Shown here: piece after piece, positions 27,183 to 38,689 of the stretch
Layout: each line of letters opens with the position of its first letter
Position numbering within the stretch: the stretch's first letter is position 1
Source: Arthrobacter agilis
GTDB lineage: Bacteria; Actinomycetota; Actinomycetes; Actinomycetales; Micrococcaceae
Assembly: GCF_006494655.1 (NCBI RefSeq)
Contig: NZ_VHIM01000007.1
Coordinates: forward strand, 1-64,000
Length of the DNA stretch: 64,000 bases
Direction of reading: 5' to 3'
Program-made: the position numbers and the translations under genes
Notes under the pieces: model-generated
The model's input: the letters and a program-made list of their open reading frames with translations, nothing else
Databases searched by the model: none
Told to the model about the DNA's origin: nothing

Positions 27183-28307
27183 ATGACCGAGCGCACGGAA
27201 CAGGACACGCATCTCGCCGGTCCGGTCCTCATCGTGGGGGCCGGTCTGCTCGGCGCGAGCATCGGCCTGGGCCTGCGTGCGCGCGGGCTCGACGTCGTCC
27301 TGGCCGACAGCTCGCCGTCGACGGAGGCCGTGGCCCGCGACATCGGTGCCGGCAGGCTCCGGGCGGAGCTCGACGCCGGTGAGGCCTTCCTCCCGGAACT
27401 CGTCGTGGTGGCCACGCCCCCGGACGTCACCGCGCGCGCCGTCGCCGATGCGTTGCAGACCTACCCGCGGGCAGTCGTCGTGGACATCTGCAGCGTGAAG
27501 GAAGCGATCCTGCGCGAACTCGGGGCCATCCCCGGCGCCGCCGCCCACCTGGCGCGCTACGTCGGGACGCACCCGATGGCGGGTCGGGAGAAATCCGGCC
27601 CCGTCGCTGCCCGCGCCGAACTCTTCACGGGCGCCCCCTGGGTCCTGTGCGCACACACCACGAGCGCGCCGGATGCCGTCCTGCGGGCGGAATCGCTCGC
27701 CGTCGATCTCGGTGCCGTGCCGGCGCGCATGACAGCGGAGGAGCACGACGGCGCGGTGGCCCTGATCTCGCACCTTCCGCAGGTCGTGTCCTCCCTGGTC
27801 GCAAGCCGCCTCCAGGACTCGCCCGTGCAGGCCCTCGCGCTGGCAGGGAACGGGCTGCGCGACGTCACGCGGATCGCCGCGAGTGATCCCAGGCTCTGGG
27901 TGCAGATCCTCTCCGCCAATGCCGGGCGCCTCGTCGACATCCTGTACGGGGTGCGCGAGGACCTGGACCGCCTCATCACGACCCTGGAGGACCCCACCGC
28001 CGGGGGAGCCCGGCTGGACATGGCGCAGCTCATGACCGAGGGGAATGCAGGCCAGGCCCGGGTGCCGGGGAAGCACGGCACCCCGCCGAACTCGTTCGCG
28101 CGGCTCACCGTGCTGGTCGACGACGTCCCCGGCCAGATCGCGAAGCTCCTGACGGAGATCGGCCACACCGGCATCAACGTCGAGGACTTCCGGCTCGAGC
28201 ATTCACCCGGGCGGCAGGTGGGGCTCGCGGAGCTCTCGGTCCTGCCCGGCAAGCGACAAGAACTGACAGAGTCCCTGACCCAGCGGGGCTGGAAGGTAGT
28301 GCAGTGA
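27183..28307 (+). CDS. tyrA: Prephenate dehydrogenase
   Basis: This 374-residue enzyme oxidises prephenate to 4-hydroxyphenylpyruvate for tyrosine. The NAD(P)-binding loop is VGAGLLGASIGLGLR (residues 19-33). The substrate region has GTHPMAGREKSGP with the conserved His. A C-terminal ACT domain (about 300-370, LVDDVPGQIAKLLTEIGHTGI) suggests feedback control by tyrosine. It lies between rluB and cmk, inserted relative to mycobacteria where rluB is followed directly by cmk. The stop overlaps cmk (GTGA). Confidence 0.94.
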   Translation: MTERTEQDTHLAGPVLIVGAGLLGASIGLGLRARGLDVVLADSSPSTEAVARDIGAGRLRAELDAGEAFLPELVVVATPPDVTARAVADALQTYPRAVVVDICSVKEAILRELGAIPGAAAHLARYVGTHPMAGREKSGPVAARAELFTGAPWVLCAHTTSAPDAVLRAESLAVDLGAVPARMTAEEHDGAVALISHLPQVVSSLVASRLQDSPVQALALAGNGLRDVTRIAASDPRLWVQILSANAGRLVDILYGVREDLDRLITTLEDPTAGGARLDMAQLMTEGNAGQARVPGKHGTPPNSFARLTVLVDDVPGQIAKLLTEIGHTGINVEDFRLEHSPGRQVGLAELSVLPGKRQELTESLTQRGWKVVQ

Positions 28308-29041
28308 TCCCGACATCAGCAGCATCAGAAGCACCCGCGGCAGCGGACGCGAGGCCGTTCTCCGGTTTCCGCCTCGGCAAGTCGCTCGTGGTGGCGATCG
28401 ACGGCCCCTCCGGTTCCGGCAAGTCGAGCGTCAGCCGTGAGGTGGCCCGCCGCCTCCGCGCGGCGTACCTCGACACGGGCGCCATGTACCGCGCCGTGAC
28501 CCTCCACTGCGTCGCCACGGGCGTGGACCTGCACGACGGCGCCGCGGTCGAGGCGGCCGCCCGGGATATCGAGCTGTTCATCAGCACGAGCCCCGATCTC
28601 GAGTCCGTGACGATCGCGGGCGACGACGTCACGGCGGCCATCCGCGAGCCCGAGGTGTCCTCCGCCGTCAGCGCCGTCGCCACCACGATGGGCGCGCGCG
28701 CCGAACTGATCCGGCGCCAGCGTGCGCTGATCGCCGGGGCGGGCCATCGCATCGTCGCGGAGGGACGCGACATCACCACCGTCGTCGCCCCTGACGCCGA
28801 GGTGCGCATCCTGCTCACCGCCAGCGAGGAGGCGCGGCTGCGCCGCCGCGGCGACCAGCTCGGGGGGACGCAGACGGACGCGCAGCTGAAGCAGCAGGTC
28901 CTCGACCGCGACGCCCGTGATTCAGCGGTCGTGAACTTCCACCAGGCCGCCGACGGCGTGGTCACCCTCGATTCGTCCGATCTCGACTTCGAGCAGACCG
29001 TCTCGGCCGTCCTCGACGTCGTCCGCATCGTGGCGCACTGA
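28304..29041 (+). CDS. cmk: Cytidylate kinase
   Basis: This 245-residue kinase phosphorylates CMP and dCMP. The P-loop is IDGPSGSGKSSVSREVARRL (about 33-52); YLDTGAMYRAVTLH and the RDITTVVAPDAEVRILLTAS stretch follow as in the family. The NMP-binding insert is of the long bacterial type. The GTG start at 28304 overlaps the tyrA stop. The first 28 residues are an Ala-rich extension. The cmk-der pairing is conserved across bacteria. Confidence 0.95.
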   Translation: MIPTSAASEAPAAADARPFSGFRLGKSLVVAIDGPSGSGKSSVSREVARRLRAAYLDTGAMYRAVTLHCVATGVDLHDGAAVEAAARDIELFISTSPDLESVTIAGDDVTAAIREPEVSSAVSAVATTMGARAELIRRQRALIAGAGHRIVAEGRDITTVVAPDAEVRILLTASEEARLRRRGDQLGGTQTDAQLKQQVLDRDARDSAVVNFHQAADGVVTLDSSDLDFEQTVSAVLDVVRIVAH

Positions 29042-29116
29042 CTCGCCCCCCACTCTCCGGGCTCACGCCCACCAGGATTGCCGTCGGGAGACGGTGAACA
29101 CCAACCGAAGGAACGA

Positions 29117-30676
29117 ATGATGAGCGAGAACCTTTCGCCGAACGCGACCGGCCCCGGTGCCGGGTCCGACGAGGACTACGAGCCGACCGGAGAGGACCAG
29201 GTCAGCGAGCTGCTCGAGACGCTCGACGACGCCGAGGCCGAGCAGCGTGCCGCCTCGCTGCGCGCGGGTCTGGAGGACTACGAGCTCGACGACGAGGACG
29301 CCGCGCTCCTCGCCCGCCAGGACGAGGACTACGACGACGAGGCCGAGGGGCGGCTCAACCCCGTCCTCGCCATCGTCGGACGGCCGAACGTGGGCAAGTC
29401 CACCCTGGTGAACCGCATCCTCGGGCGCCGCGAGGCCGTCGTCGAGGACACCCCCGGTGTCACGCGCGACCGGGTGTCCTACCCGGCCCAGTGGACGGGG
29501 CACAACTTCACCCTGGTGGACACGGGTGGCTGGGAACAGGATGCCAAGGGGATCAACGCGCGCGTCGCCGACCAGGCGGAGATCGCCGTCGACATGGCCG
29601 ATGCCGTGCTGCTCGTGGTCGATGCCACCGTCGGGGCCACCGCCACCGACGAGGCCGTAGTGCGGATGCTGCGCCGCAAGAAGAAGCCGGTCATCCTCGT
29701 GGCCAACAAGGTGGACGACATCCAGAACGAGGCCGACGCCTCGGTGCTGTGGGGTCTCGGATTCGGGCAGCCCTGGCCCGTCTCGGCCCTGCACGGCCGC
29801 GGCACCGCCGACATGCTGGACAAGGTCGTCGAGATCCTGCCGGAGTTCTCCGAGCACGGTGGCATCGAGCGGTCAGGAGGCCCCCGCCGGGTCGCCCTCA
29901 TCGGCCGGCCCAACGTCGGCAAGTCCTCGCTGCTCAACAAGCTCGCCGGGTCCGACCGCGTGGTCGTCGATCCGCTCGCCGGCACCACGCGCGATCCGGT
30001 GGACGAGATGATCGAGCTCGGCGGCCGCACGTGGCGTTTCGTCGACACCGCGGGTATCCGCCGCCGGGTCCACATGCAGCAGGGCGCCGACTTCTACGCC
30101 TCGCTGCGCACGCAGTCGGCCCTCGAGAAGGCGGAGGTCGCCGTCGTGCTCCTCGCCGTGGACGAGATCCTCAGCGAGCAGGACGTCCGCATCCTCAACA
30201 TGGCCATCGAGTCCGGCCGGTCGATCGTGCTGGCCTTCAACAAGTGGGACCTGCTCGACGACGAGCGCCGCCGCTATCTCGAGCGCGAGATCGAGCAGGA
30301 CCTCGCGCACGTGGACTGGGCGCCGCGCGTCAATATCTCGGCCCTCACCGGCTGGCACAAGGACCGCCTGGTGCCGGCGCTCGACGTCGCCCTCGAGTCC
30401 TGGGACCGGCGTATCCCCACCGGACGCCTGAACGCGTTCCTCGGCGAGCTCGTCGCAGCCCACCCGCATCCGGTGCGCGGCGGCAAGCAGCCCCGGATCC
30501 TCTTCGGCACGCAGGCCTCGAGCCGGCCGCCGAAATTCGTCCTCTTCACCACGGGCTTCCTCGACCCGGGCTACCGCCGTTTTATCACGCGCCGCCTCCG
30601 GGAGACGTTCGGCTTCGAGGGCACGCCGATCGAGGTCAGCATGCGCGTCCGGGAGAAGCGCAGCCGCAAGCGCTGA
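29117..30676 (+). CDS. der: GTPase Der (EngA), ribosome assembly
   Basis: This 519-residue protein has two tandem GTPase domains. G1 loops are GRPNVGKST (about residue 88) and GRPNVGKSS (about 263), with DTGGW/DTAGI (G3) and NKVD/NKWD (G4). A KH-like domain ends it. Der acts in 50S subunit maturation. The first 75 residues form an acidic extension ([12 protein letters not shown] and [19 protein letters not shown]) absent from E. coli Der but common in actinobacteria. I chose ATG 29117; ATG 29120 is equally near the GAAGGA site at 29107. Confidence 0.95.
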   Translation: MMSENLSPNATGPGAGSDEDYEPTGEDQVSELLETLDDAEAEQRAASLRAGLEDYELDDEDAALLARQDEDYDDEAEGRLNPVLAIVGRPNVGKSTLVNRILGRREAVVEDTPGVTRDRVSYPAQWTGHNFTLVDTGGWEQDAKGINARVADQAEIAVDMADAVLLVVDATVGATATDEAVVRMLRRKKKPVILVANKVDDIQNEADASVLWGLGFGQPWPVSALHGRGTADMLDKVVEILPEFSEHGGIERSGGPRRVALIGRPNVGKSSLLNKLAGSDRVVVDPLAGTTRDPVDEMIELGGRTWRFVDTAGIRRRVHMQQGADFYASLRTQSALEKAEVAVVLLAVDEILSEQDVRILNMAIESGRSIVLAFNKWDLLDDERRRYLEREIEQDLAHVDWAPRVNISALTGWHKDRLVPALDVALESWDRRIPTGRLNAFLGELVAAHPHPVRGGKQPRILFGTQASSRPPKFVLFTTGFLDPGYRRFITRRLRETFGFEGTPIEVSMRVREKRSRKR

Positions 30677-30763
30677 CGCCCGTACGGTGCCGTCCGATGT
30701 GCCGAGCCGCCCGGAGAATGCTGTATTGTTATCCGAGTGGTTTGGCCCGCTGGACGGGCCGAT

Positions 30764-30837
<74 letters not shown>

Positions 30838-30845
30838 CACTGCAG

Positions 30846-30888
30846 AGCCCGTTCCCACCGGTTTTCGGACCGGAGGGGGCGGGCTTTT
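30846..30888 (+). terminator. Terminator after tRNA-Pro
   Basis: AGCCCG (30846-30851) pairs with CGGGCT (30880-30885), with an inner CCGGT/ACCGG helix, followed by TTTT. Nine bases separate it from the tRNA 3' end. Confidence 0.85.
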
Positions 30889-30963
30889 CGCATTCCGCGA
30901 GGGTCCTGCCACGCGGCGACTCCTGTGGCTGAGAGGGGCGTCACGCAGGTTGTCGGTTATGCC

Positions 30964-30969
30964 TATACT
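30964..30969 (+). promoter_or_regulatory. -10 box upstream of gcvH
   Basis: TATACT matches the -10 consensus (TATAAT) in five of six positions and lies 63 bases before the gcvH ATG. No good -35 is found at 17 bases. It likely starts the gcvH-garA unit. Confidence 0.5.
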
Positions 30970-31032
30970 CGACCAGTACCCGCACGGCCGGCTGTTCCAG
31001 GCACCGTTGCAGACCGCGTCAGAAAGGCAACC

Positions 31033-31419
31033 ATGAGCAACATTCCCGATGGCCTCTACTACACCGCGGAGCACGAGTGGGTCAGCGAGCCCACGGTCGA
31101 CGGCACGGTGCGCATCGGCATCACCGACTTCGCACAGGACGCCCTCGGAGACGTCGTCTACGTGCAGATGCCGGACTCCGGGACCGCCGTCACGGGCGCC
31201 GACGTCATCGGCGAGGTCGAGTCGACCAAGAGCGTCAGCGACATCTACGCACCGATCACCGGCGAGGTCGTGGGGCGCAACGCGGCGCTCGACGACGACC
31301 CGTCCCTGATCAACACCGACCCCTACGGTGAGGGGTGGCTTCTCGAGATCAAGGTGTCCGATCCCTCGGTGGTCCAGGGGCTGCTGAGTTCAGCCGATTA
31401 CTCCCAGCAGGTAGGCTAG
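31033..31419 (+). CDS. gcvH: Glycine cleavage system H protein
   Basis: This 128-residue lipoyl carrier shuttles the aminomethyl group between GcvP and GcvT. The lipoylated residue is Lys66 in GEVESTKSVSDIYAPITGEV. The ATG at 31033 follows GAAAGGCAACC. No gcvP or gcvT is in the window and no glycine riboswitch fits in the leader. Its place before garA, ftsR, DUF151 and a MerR gene repeats the order Rv1826-Rv1830. Confidence 0.96.
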   Translation: MSNIPDGLYYTAEHEWVSEPTVDGTVRIGITDFAQDALGDVVYVQMPDSGTAVTGADVIGEVESTKSVSDIYAPITGEVVGRNAALDDDPSLINTDPYGEGWLLEIKVSDPSVVQGLLSSADYSQQVG

Positions 31420-31502
31420 ATCCACCCGGCGAACGCGGCCGTACACAAGCGCCAGACCGGGCACATCCGGCTGAAGCCGAGCAGCAGGGGGAGGAAAGAC
31501 CA

Positions 31503-31994
31503 ATGGTGCCCACCGTGAATCCAGCCGTGAATGGAGAAGAGCCGAACATGACGTCTCCTGAGACAACCACGATCGGTCTGCCGCCGCAGGTCGCCACGAC
31601 GGATCTGGAACGGCTCCTGACCCGCGAGGAGCAAGCCTCCGTCGCGGCGCTCCCCACAGGGTCCGCCCTCCTGATCGCCCACTCGGGGCCGAATGCCGGC
31701 GCCCGATTCCTGCTCGACGAGGACATCACCAAAGCCGGACGCCACCCCAACGCGGACATCTTCCTCGACGACGTCACCGTGTCGAGGCAGCACGCCGAGT
31801 TCCGGCGGACCGGCACTGGCTTCATGGTCGTGGACACCCGCAGCCTCAACGGCACCTACGTGAACAACGACCGCGTGGACAGCGTCGCCCTCCGCAATGG
31901 CAACGAGGTTCAGATCGGGAAGTTCCGCCTGACCTTCTACGCGGCACGCACGGCTCCCGGTACGGCCGGGCAGCAGACCACAGAGCAGGCCTAG
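31503..31994 (+). CDS. garA: FHA-domain protein, GarA/OdhI type
   Basis: This 163-residue protein has a C-terminal FHA domain (about 70-150) with GRHPNADIFLDDVTVSRQHAEF and LNGTYVNNDRV, the phosphothreonine-binding loops. The N-terminal tail carries PETTTIG (residues 19-25), matching the ETT motif that PknB/PknG phosphorylate in GarA and OdhI. In those systems unphosphorylated GarA inhibits 2-oxoglutarate dehydrogenase and regulates glutamate metabolism. The ATG at 31503 follows a long GGGGGAGGAAAG site; ATG 31548 is a weaker alternative that still keeps the motif. Neighbours agree with the GarA locus of mycobacteria. Confidence 0.93.
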   Translation: MVPTVNPAVNGEEPNMTSPETTTIGLPPQVATTDLERLLTREEQASVAALPTGSALLIAHSGPNAGARFLLDEDITKAGRHPNADIFLDDVTVSRQHAEFRRTGTGFMVVDTRSLNGTYVNNDRVDSVALRNGNEVQIGKFRLTFYAARTAPGTAGQQTTEQA

Positions 31995-32002
31995 TCCGCT
32001 TC

Positions 32003-32752
32003 ATGCCTGTCTCCCAACCCGCCCGTCCACCGGCCGGCGTCGCCTCCGGCCACTCCGCTGCCGGCGTCCTGACCATCGGTGAGGTGCTGCGTGAACTGTC
32101 GGGGGACTTCCCCCAGGTCAGCGCGTCGAAGATCCGCTTCCTCGAGGAGAAGGGCCTGATCACGCCGCAGCGGACGCGCGCCGGGTACCGCAAGTACGGA
32201 TCGCACGACGTCGAGCGGCTGCGGTTCGTCCTTGCCCTGCAGCGGGACCAGTACCTTCCGCTCAAGGTGATCAAGGACTACGTCGACGCGATCGACCGCG
32301 GTGAACGCCCCGACTCCCTGCCGGGCGGGATGACCCTCGCACCGCGGGCGGTCTCCGACCAGGTGTCCCGGGAGCTCACGGCCCATGCGCGGCGACTGAC
32401 GGCCGAGACGCTGGCGGCGGAGGCCGGGGCGCCGCGCCGGCTCGTCGACGACCTGGTGAGTTTCGGCCTCATCACCGCCGTTGACAACCGTTTCGACGAG
32501 CACGCGCTCAACATCACGAAGGCGTGCGTGCAGCTCGAGGGCCACGGCATCGAACCGCGCCACCTCCGGCCGTTCCGCGCGGCGGCCGACCGCGAGCTCG
32601 GTCTCGTCGAGCGAGTCGTCGCGCCCGTGGCATCCCGCAAGGATGTCGCGTCCAAGGCGCGCGCCGCCGAGACCGCCCGCGAGATCAGTGAGCTCTGCCT
32701 CGGCCTGCACAGCGCCCTCGTCCACAGCCACATCGCCCGGATGGACAGTTAG
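32003..32752 (+). CDS. ftsR: MerR-type regulator FtsR
   Basis: This 249-residue regulator has an N-terminal MerR winged helix (about 30-100: LTIGEVLRELSGDFPQVSASK and GLITPQRTRAGYRKY). The rest is an alpha-helical effector/dimer part. The ortholog in C. glutamicum, FtsR, activates ftsZ; the M. tuberculosis counterpart is Rv1828. No cysteine cluster for metals is present. The gene follows garA by eight bases. Confidence 0.88.
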   Translation: MPVSQPARPPAGVASGHSAAGVLTIGEVLRELSGDFPQVSASKIRFLEEKGLITPQRTRAGYRKYGSHDVERLRFVLALQRDQYLPLKVIKDYVDAIDRGERPDSLPGGMTLAPRAVSDQVSRELTAHARRLTAETLAAEAGAPRRLVDDLVSFGLITAVDNRFDEHALNITKACVQLEGHGIEPRHLRPFRAAADRELGLVERVVAPVASRKDVASKARAAETAREISELCLGLHSALVHSHIARMDS

Positions 32753-32760
32753 GCTTCCCC

Positions 32761-33264
32761 GTGATCGAAGTAGAAGTGGTCGGTGTGCGCATCGAGTTGC
32801 CGTCCAACCAGCCGTTGGTCCTGCTGCGGGAGAGCGACGGGGAGAGGCACCTTCCCATCTGGATCGGAGCTCCCGAGGCCAGTGCGATCGCCTTCGTGCA
32901 GCAGGGTATCGTCCCGCCCCGTCCCATGACCCATGATCTCCTGGTGGATGTCGTCACGGCGGCCGGCAAGGTGATCACGGAGGTGCGGATCACCTCCGTG
33001 GAGGACACGGTGTATCACGCCCAGCTGGTGTTCAGCGACGGCGTCACCGTCAGTTCCCGGGCCTCGGACGCCCTCGCGGTGGCCCTCCGTGTCCCGTGCC
33101 CCATCTACTGCGCGGACGACGTCCTCGCGGTGGCGGGCGTCGAGATCGCGGAGGCCGACGCGGAGGACGCGGAGGACGGCGCCACGGAGGAGACCGCCGA
33201 GAAGGAGGTCCTCCAGTTCCGTGAATTCCTCGCGGATGTCGAGCCGGAGGACTTCGAGCGCTAG
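32761..33264 (+). CDS. DUF151 / bifunctional nuclease-domain protein
   Basis: This 167-residue protein belongs to the DUF151 family (Rv1829-like). Visible family segments: VLLRESDGERHLPIWIGAPE, RPMTHDLLVDVV and ASDALAVALRVPCPIY. The plant relatives are described as nucleases, but bacterial function is not established. The acidic C-terminal tail (DAEDAEDGATEET) is extra. The GTG at 32761 lies eight bases after the ftsR stop. Its constant place between two MerR regulators suggests a shared growth or division role. Confidence 0.87.
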   Translation: MIEVEVVGVRIELPSNQPLVLLRESDGERHLPIWIGAPEASAIAFVQQGIVPPRPMTHDLLVDVVTAAGKVITEVRITSVEDTVYHAQLVFSDGVTVSSRASDALAVALRVPCPIYCADDVLAVAGVEIAEADAEDAEDGATEETAEKEVLQFREFLADVEPEDFER

Positions 33265-33336
33265 GTGCGTCCACGGTACTGCGCCGGCGGGGACGGCGAG
33301 CCGCGCCGACACGCCCACCCCTGGAGGCCAACCTCT

Positions 33337-33365
33337 TTGACCTCAGGCCCTCCGCGATCTAACGT
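33337..33365 (+). promoter_or_regulatory. Sigma-A-type promoter of the second MerR gene
   Basis: TTGACC (33337-33342) and TAACGT (33360-33365) are spaced by 17 bases, a good housekeeping promoter. Transcription would start near 33372, about 105 bases before the GTG, leaving a leader with no hairpin that I can define. Confidence 0.65.
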
Positions 33366-33475
33366 CGGAGCATACAGTTCCCACTGCTCATGTGGCGGAC
33401 TCGGGGCACCCCTGGTGGACTTCCCGAGGCCCGGCCCGGTGCATCGTCCCCGGGAACCCTACGAGGAGGCAGCAC

Positions 33476-34063
33476 GTGAGTCCGAAGGGTGACGCCGGCA
33501 AGGCAACCAGCCCGGCAGGCGCTGGTGTCCCAGCAAGCGCCCAGGGCTTACTGTTCACGGAAGACCTCCCCGTCCTGGACGAGGATGCAGGCTATCGAGG
33601 GCCCACGGCATGCAAGGCAGCCGGCATCACGTATCGCCAGCTCGACTACTGGGCCCGGACCGGACTCGTCGAACCGGCCGTCCGCGGCGCTTCCGGTTCC
33701 GGCACGCAGCGGCTCTACGGCTTCCGGGACATCCTCGTGCTCAAGGTCGTCAAGCGACTTCTCGACACCGGTGTCTCCCTGCAGCAGATCCGCACCGCCG
33801 TGGAACACCTCCGCGAGCGCGGCGTCGAGGACCTCGCGCAGATCACGCTGATGAGCGACGGCGCGAGTGTCTACGAATGCACGTCGGCCGACGAGGTCAT
33901 CGACCTCGTCCAGGGCGGGCAGGGTGTCTTCGGCATCGCCGTCGGCCGCGTGTGGCGGGAGGTCGAGGGGAGTCTCGCGGCCCTGCCGAGCGAGCATGCC
34001 CTCGACCAGGATTTCCCCGGCGACGAGCTCAGCAAGCGCCGGGCGACCCGCAAGATCAGCTAG
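33476..34063 (+). CDS. MerR-type regulator, Rv1830/ResR-like
   Basis: This 195-residue regulator has a MerR winged helix at about 40-115 (YRGPTACKAAGITYRQLDYW, then LYGFRDILVLKVVKRLLDTG). The mycobacterial ortholog Rv1830 (ResR/McdR) affects growth and division. The GTG at 33476 has GAGGAGG six bases upstream, a strong site that decides the start. It has its own promoter. It converges with the orphan ParA gene, 36 bases apart. Confidence 0.87.
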   Translation: MSPKGDAGKATSPAGAGVPASAQGLLFTEDLPVLDEDAGYRGPTACKAAGITYRQLDYWARTGLVEPAVRGASGSGTQRLYGFRDILVLKVVKRLLDTGVSLQQIRTAVEHLRERGVEDLAQITLMSDGASVYECTSADEVIDLVQGGQGVFGIAVGRVWREVEGSLAALPSEHALDQDFPGDELSKRRATRKIS

Positions 34064-34099
34064 GCCCTCAGGCCCTGACCCTGCAGCGACCGCCGACGG

Positions 34100-34924
34100 T
34101 CAGCGGCGGATACCGCGGCTCCGCAGCCGGCCGGAGTCCAGGACGCTCCTCAGCAGTTCATCGAAATACCCGGCTGCCTGATGGGCCGATTCCCCCGGCC
34201 ACTGGTGCAGCGCGTGCGCGGCGCCCTGGATCTGCTGCCAGTTGACCTGGTCCGGGATCGTGGGCTGAAGGAGGAGATCCCCGAACATCTGCTTCATCTC
34301 CGCGAGCCGGTACGCATGCTCGTTGGAGGTCGCCCGGACCTTGTTCGCCACGATGCCTGCGGTCTGCAGCTCGGGAGCGTATTCGCGGCGGAAGAGCTCG
34401 AGCGCCCGCATGGTCCGCTCGGTCCCGGCGACGGAGAAGAGGGCCGGCTCCGCCACGAGGAGCACCTTGTTGCTTGCCGTCCAGGCCATGCGCGTGAGGC
34501 CGTTCAACGAGGGCGGGCAGTCGATGAGGACGAGCGAGTACCCGGTGACCTTCGACAGCAGGGTCGAGAGGCGACGCTGGTCGCGCCGCCCGAGATCCGG
34601 CCGGTCGTAGATCCCGGAGTAGGCGGACCCCATGGCGACGTCGAGGAGAGCCGTGCTCCGCGCGACCTGCGGCGACGCAGTGGCAACCCAGCCGGCGGGA
34701 ACGATGTTGGCGCCGAGATCCTCGCGCCGGGCGTTCCTCAGCAGTCGGCCGACGTCGGTCTGGCCCGACGGGCGGACGCCGAGGCCGGTGGTCGCGTCGG
34801 CGTGGGGATCCAGGTCGACGACGAGGGTCGGTGCGCCCGCCGCCAGAGCAGCGGATGCCAGCCCCAGGGTCACCGAAGTCTTGCCGACGCCGCCTTTGAG
34901 GCTGCTGATGCTCACTACCTGCAC
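34100..34924 (-). CDS. Orphan ParA-family ATPase
   Basis: The product is about 274 residues. Walker A is SLKGGVGKTSVT with the signature lysine of ParA/MinD. Switch I region is LVVDLDPHADATTGLG and Walker B is LVLIDCPPSLNGLTRMAW. The C-terminal half (KQMFGDLLLQPTIPDQVNWQ) differs from parB-linked ParA. No ParB or centromere-like repeat is nearby, so it may position another cargo. The start is not settled: GTG 34924 has GAGG nearby upstream; ATG 34990 would add 22 residues but overlaps TATGAT, which looks like a -10 box. Located between the ResR-like gene and pyc. Confidence 0.82.
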   Translation of the reverse strand: MQVVSISSLKGGVGKTSVTLGLASAALAAGAPTLVVDLDPHADATTGLGVRPSGQTDVGRLLRNARREDLGANIVPAGWVATASPQVARSTALLDVAMGSAYSGIYDRPDLGRRDQRRLSTLLSKVTGYSLVLIDCPPSLNGLTRMAWTASNKVLLVAEPALFSVAGTERTMRALELFRREYAPELQTAGIVANKVRATSNEHAYRLAEMKQMFGDLLLQPTIPDQVNWQQIQGAAHALHQWPGESAHQAAGYFDELLRSVLDSGRLRSRGIRR

Positions 34925-35104
34925 GTACCCATACCTCACTGTGGCCGCCGCGGGGGCGGGCGGCTGTCCTGATGATCCCCGATCCATCATAGGGTGATGC
35001 TGCTCGGGCCCCGTGATGCCGGCGCGTGCCCGCGGTGCCGCCCCGTGACTGCGGAGGGGAGCGGGCGCGTCCGGCCCGCCCGACGCCCCCGAGGGGCGGA
35101 CGGG

Positions 35105-35110
35105 TAGGAT
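35105..35110 (+). promoter_or_regulatory. -10 box of pyc
   Basis: TAGGAT lies about 47 bases before the TTG start and fits TANNNT. No -35 element is clear. Confidence 0.45.
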
Positions 35111-35156
35111 CGAGCAAGCGTGAGAATCCGGCCGGCGATGATGCAGGAGTACTGAT

Positions 35157-38570
<3,414 letters not shown>

Positions 38571-38677
38571 CATCCCCCGGGGGCGGTTCGCGGGGGTAGT
38601 TCCTGGCGGGTGGAGCGGCCGGAACCCGCGACGAGGTGGGTGCCCGGCGGTCTGCCGGCGCGTCGGCCGACCGCGGC

Positions 38678-38683
38678 TAGACT
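38678..38683 (+). promoter_or_regulatory. -10 box of mtr, leaderless arrangement
   Basis: TAGACT is followed after exactly six bases (GCGGAG) by the GTG start of mtr, so the transcript probably begins at the start codon. The six bases could also act as a Shine-Dalgarno if a start further upstream is used. Confidence 0.6.
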
Positions 38684-38689
38684 GCGGAG

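Noticed and set aside
30950-30969. Full -35/-10 promoter using TTGTCG at 30950 for gcvH
   Set aside because: Only eight bases separate it from the TATACT box, too few for a sigma-A promoter; only the -10 was kept.
30970-31032. Glycine riboswitch before gcvH
   Set aside because: Only about 60 bases of leader remain after the -10 box, too short for a glycine aptamer, and no core is visible.
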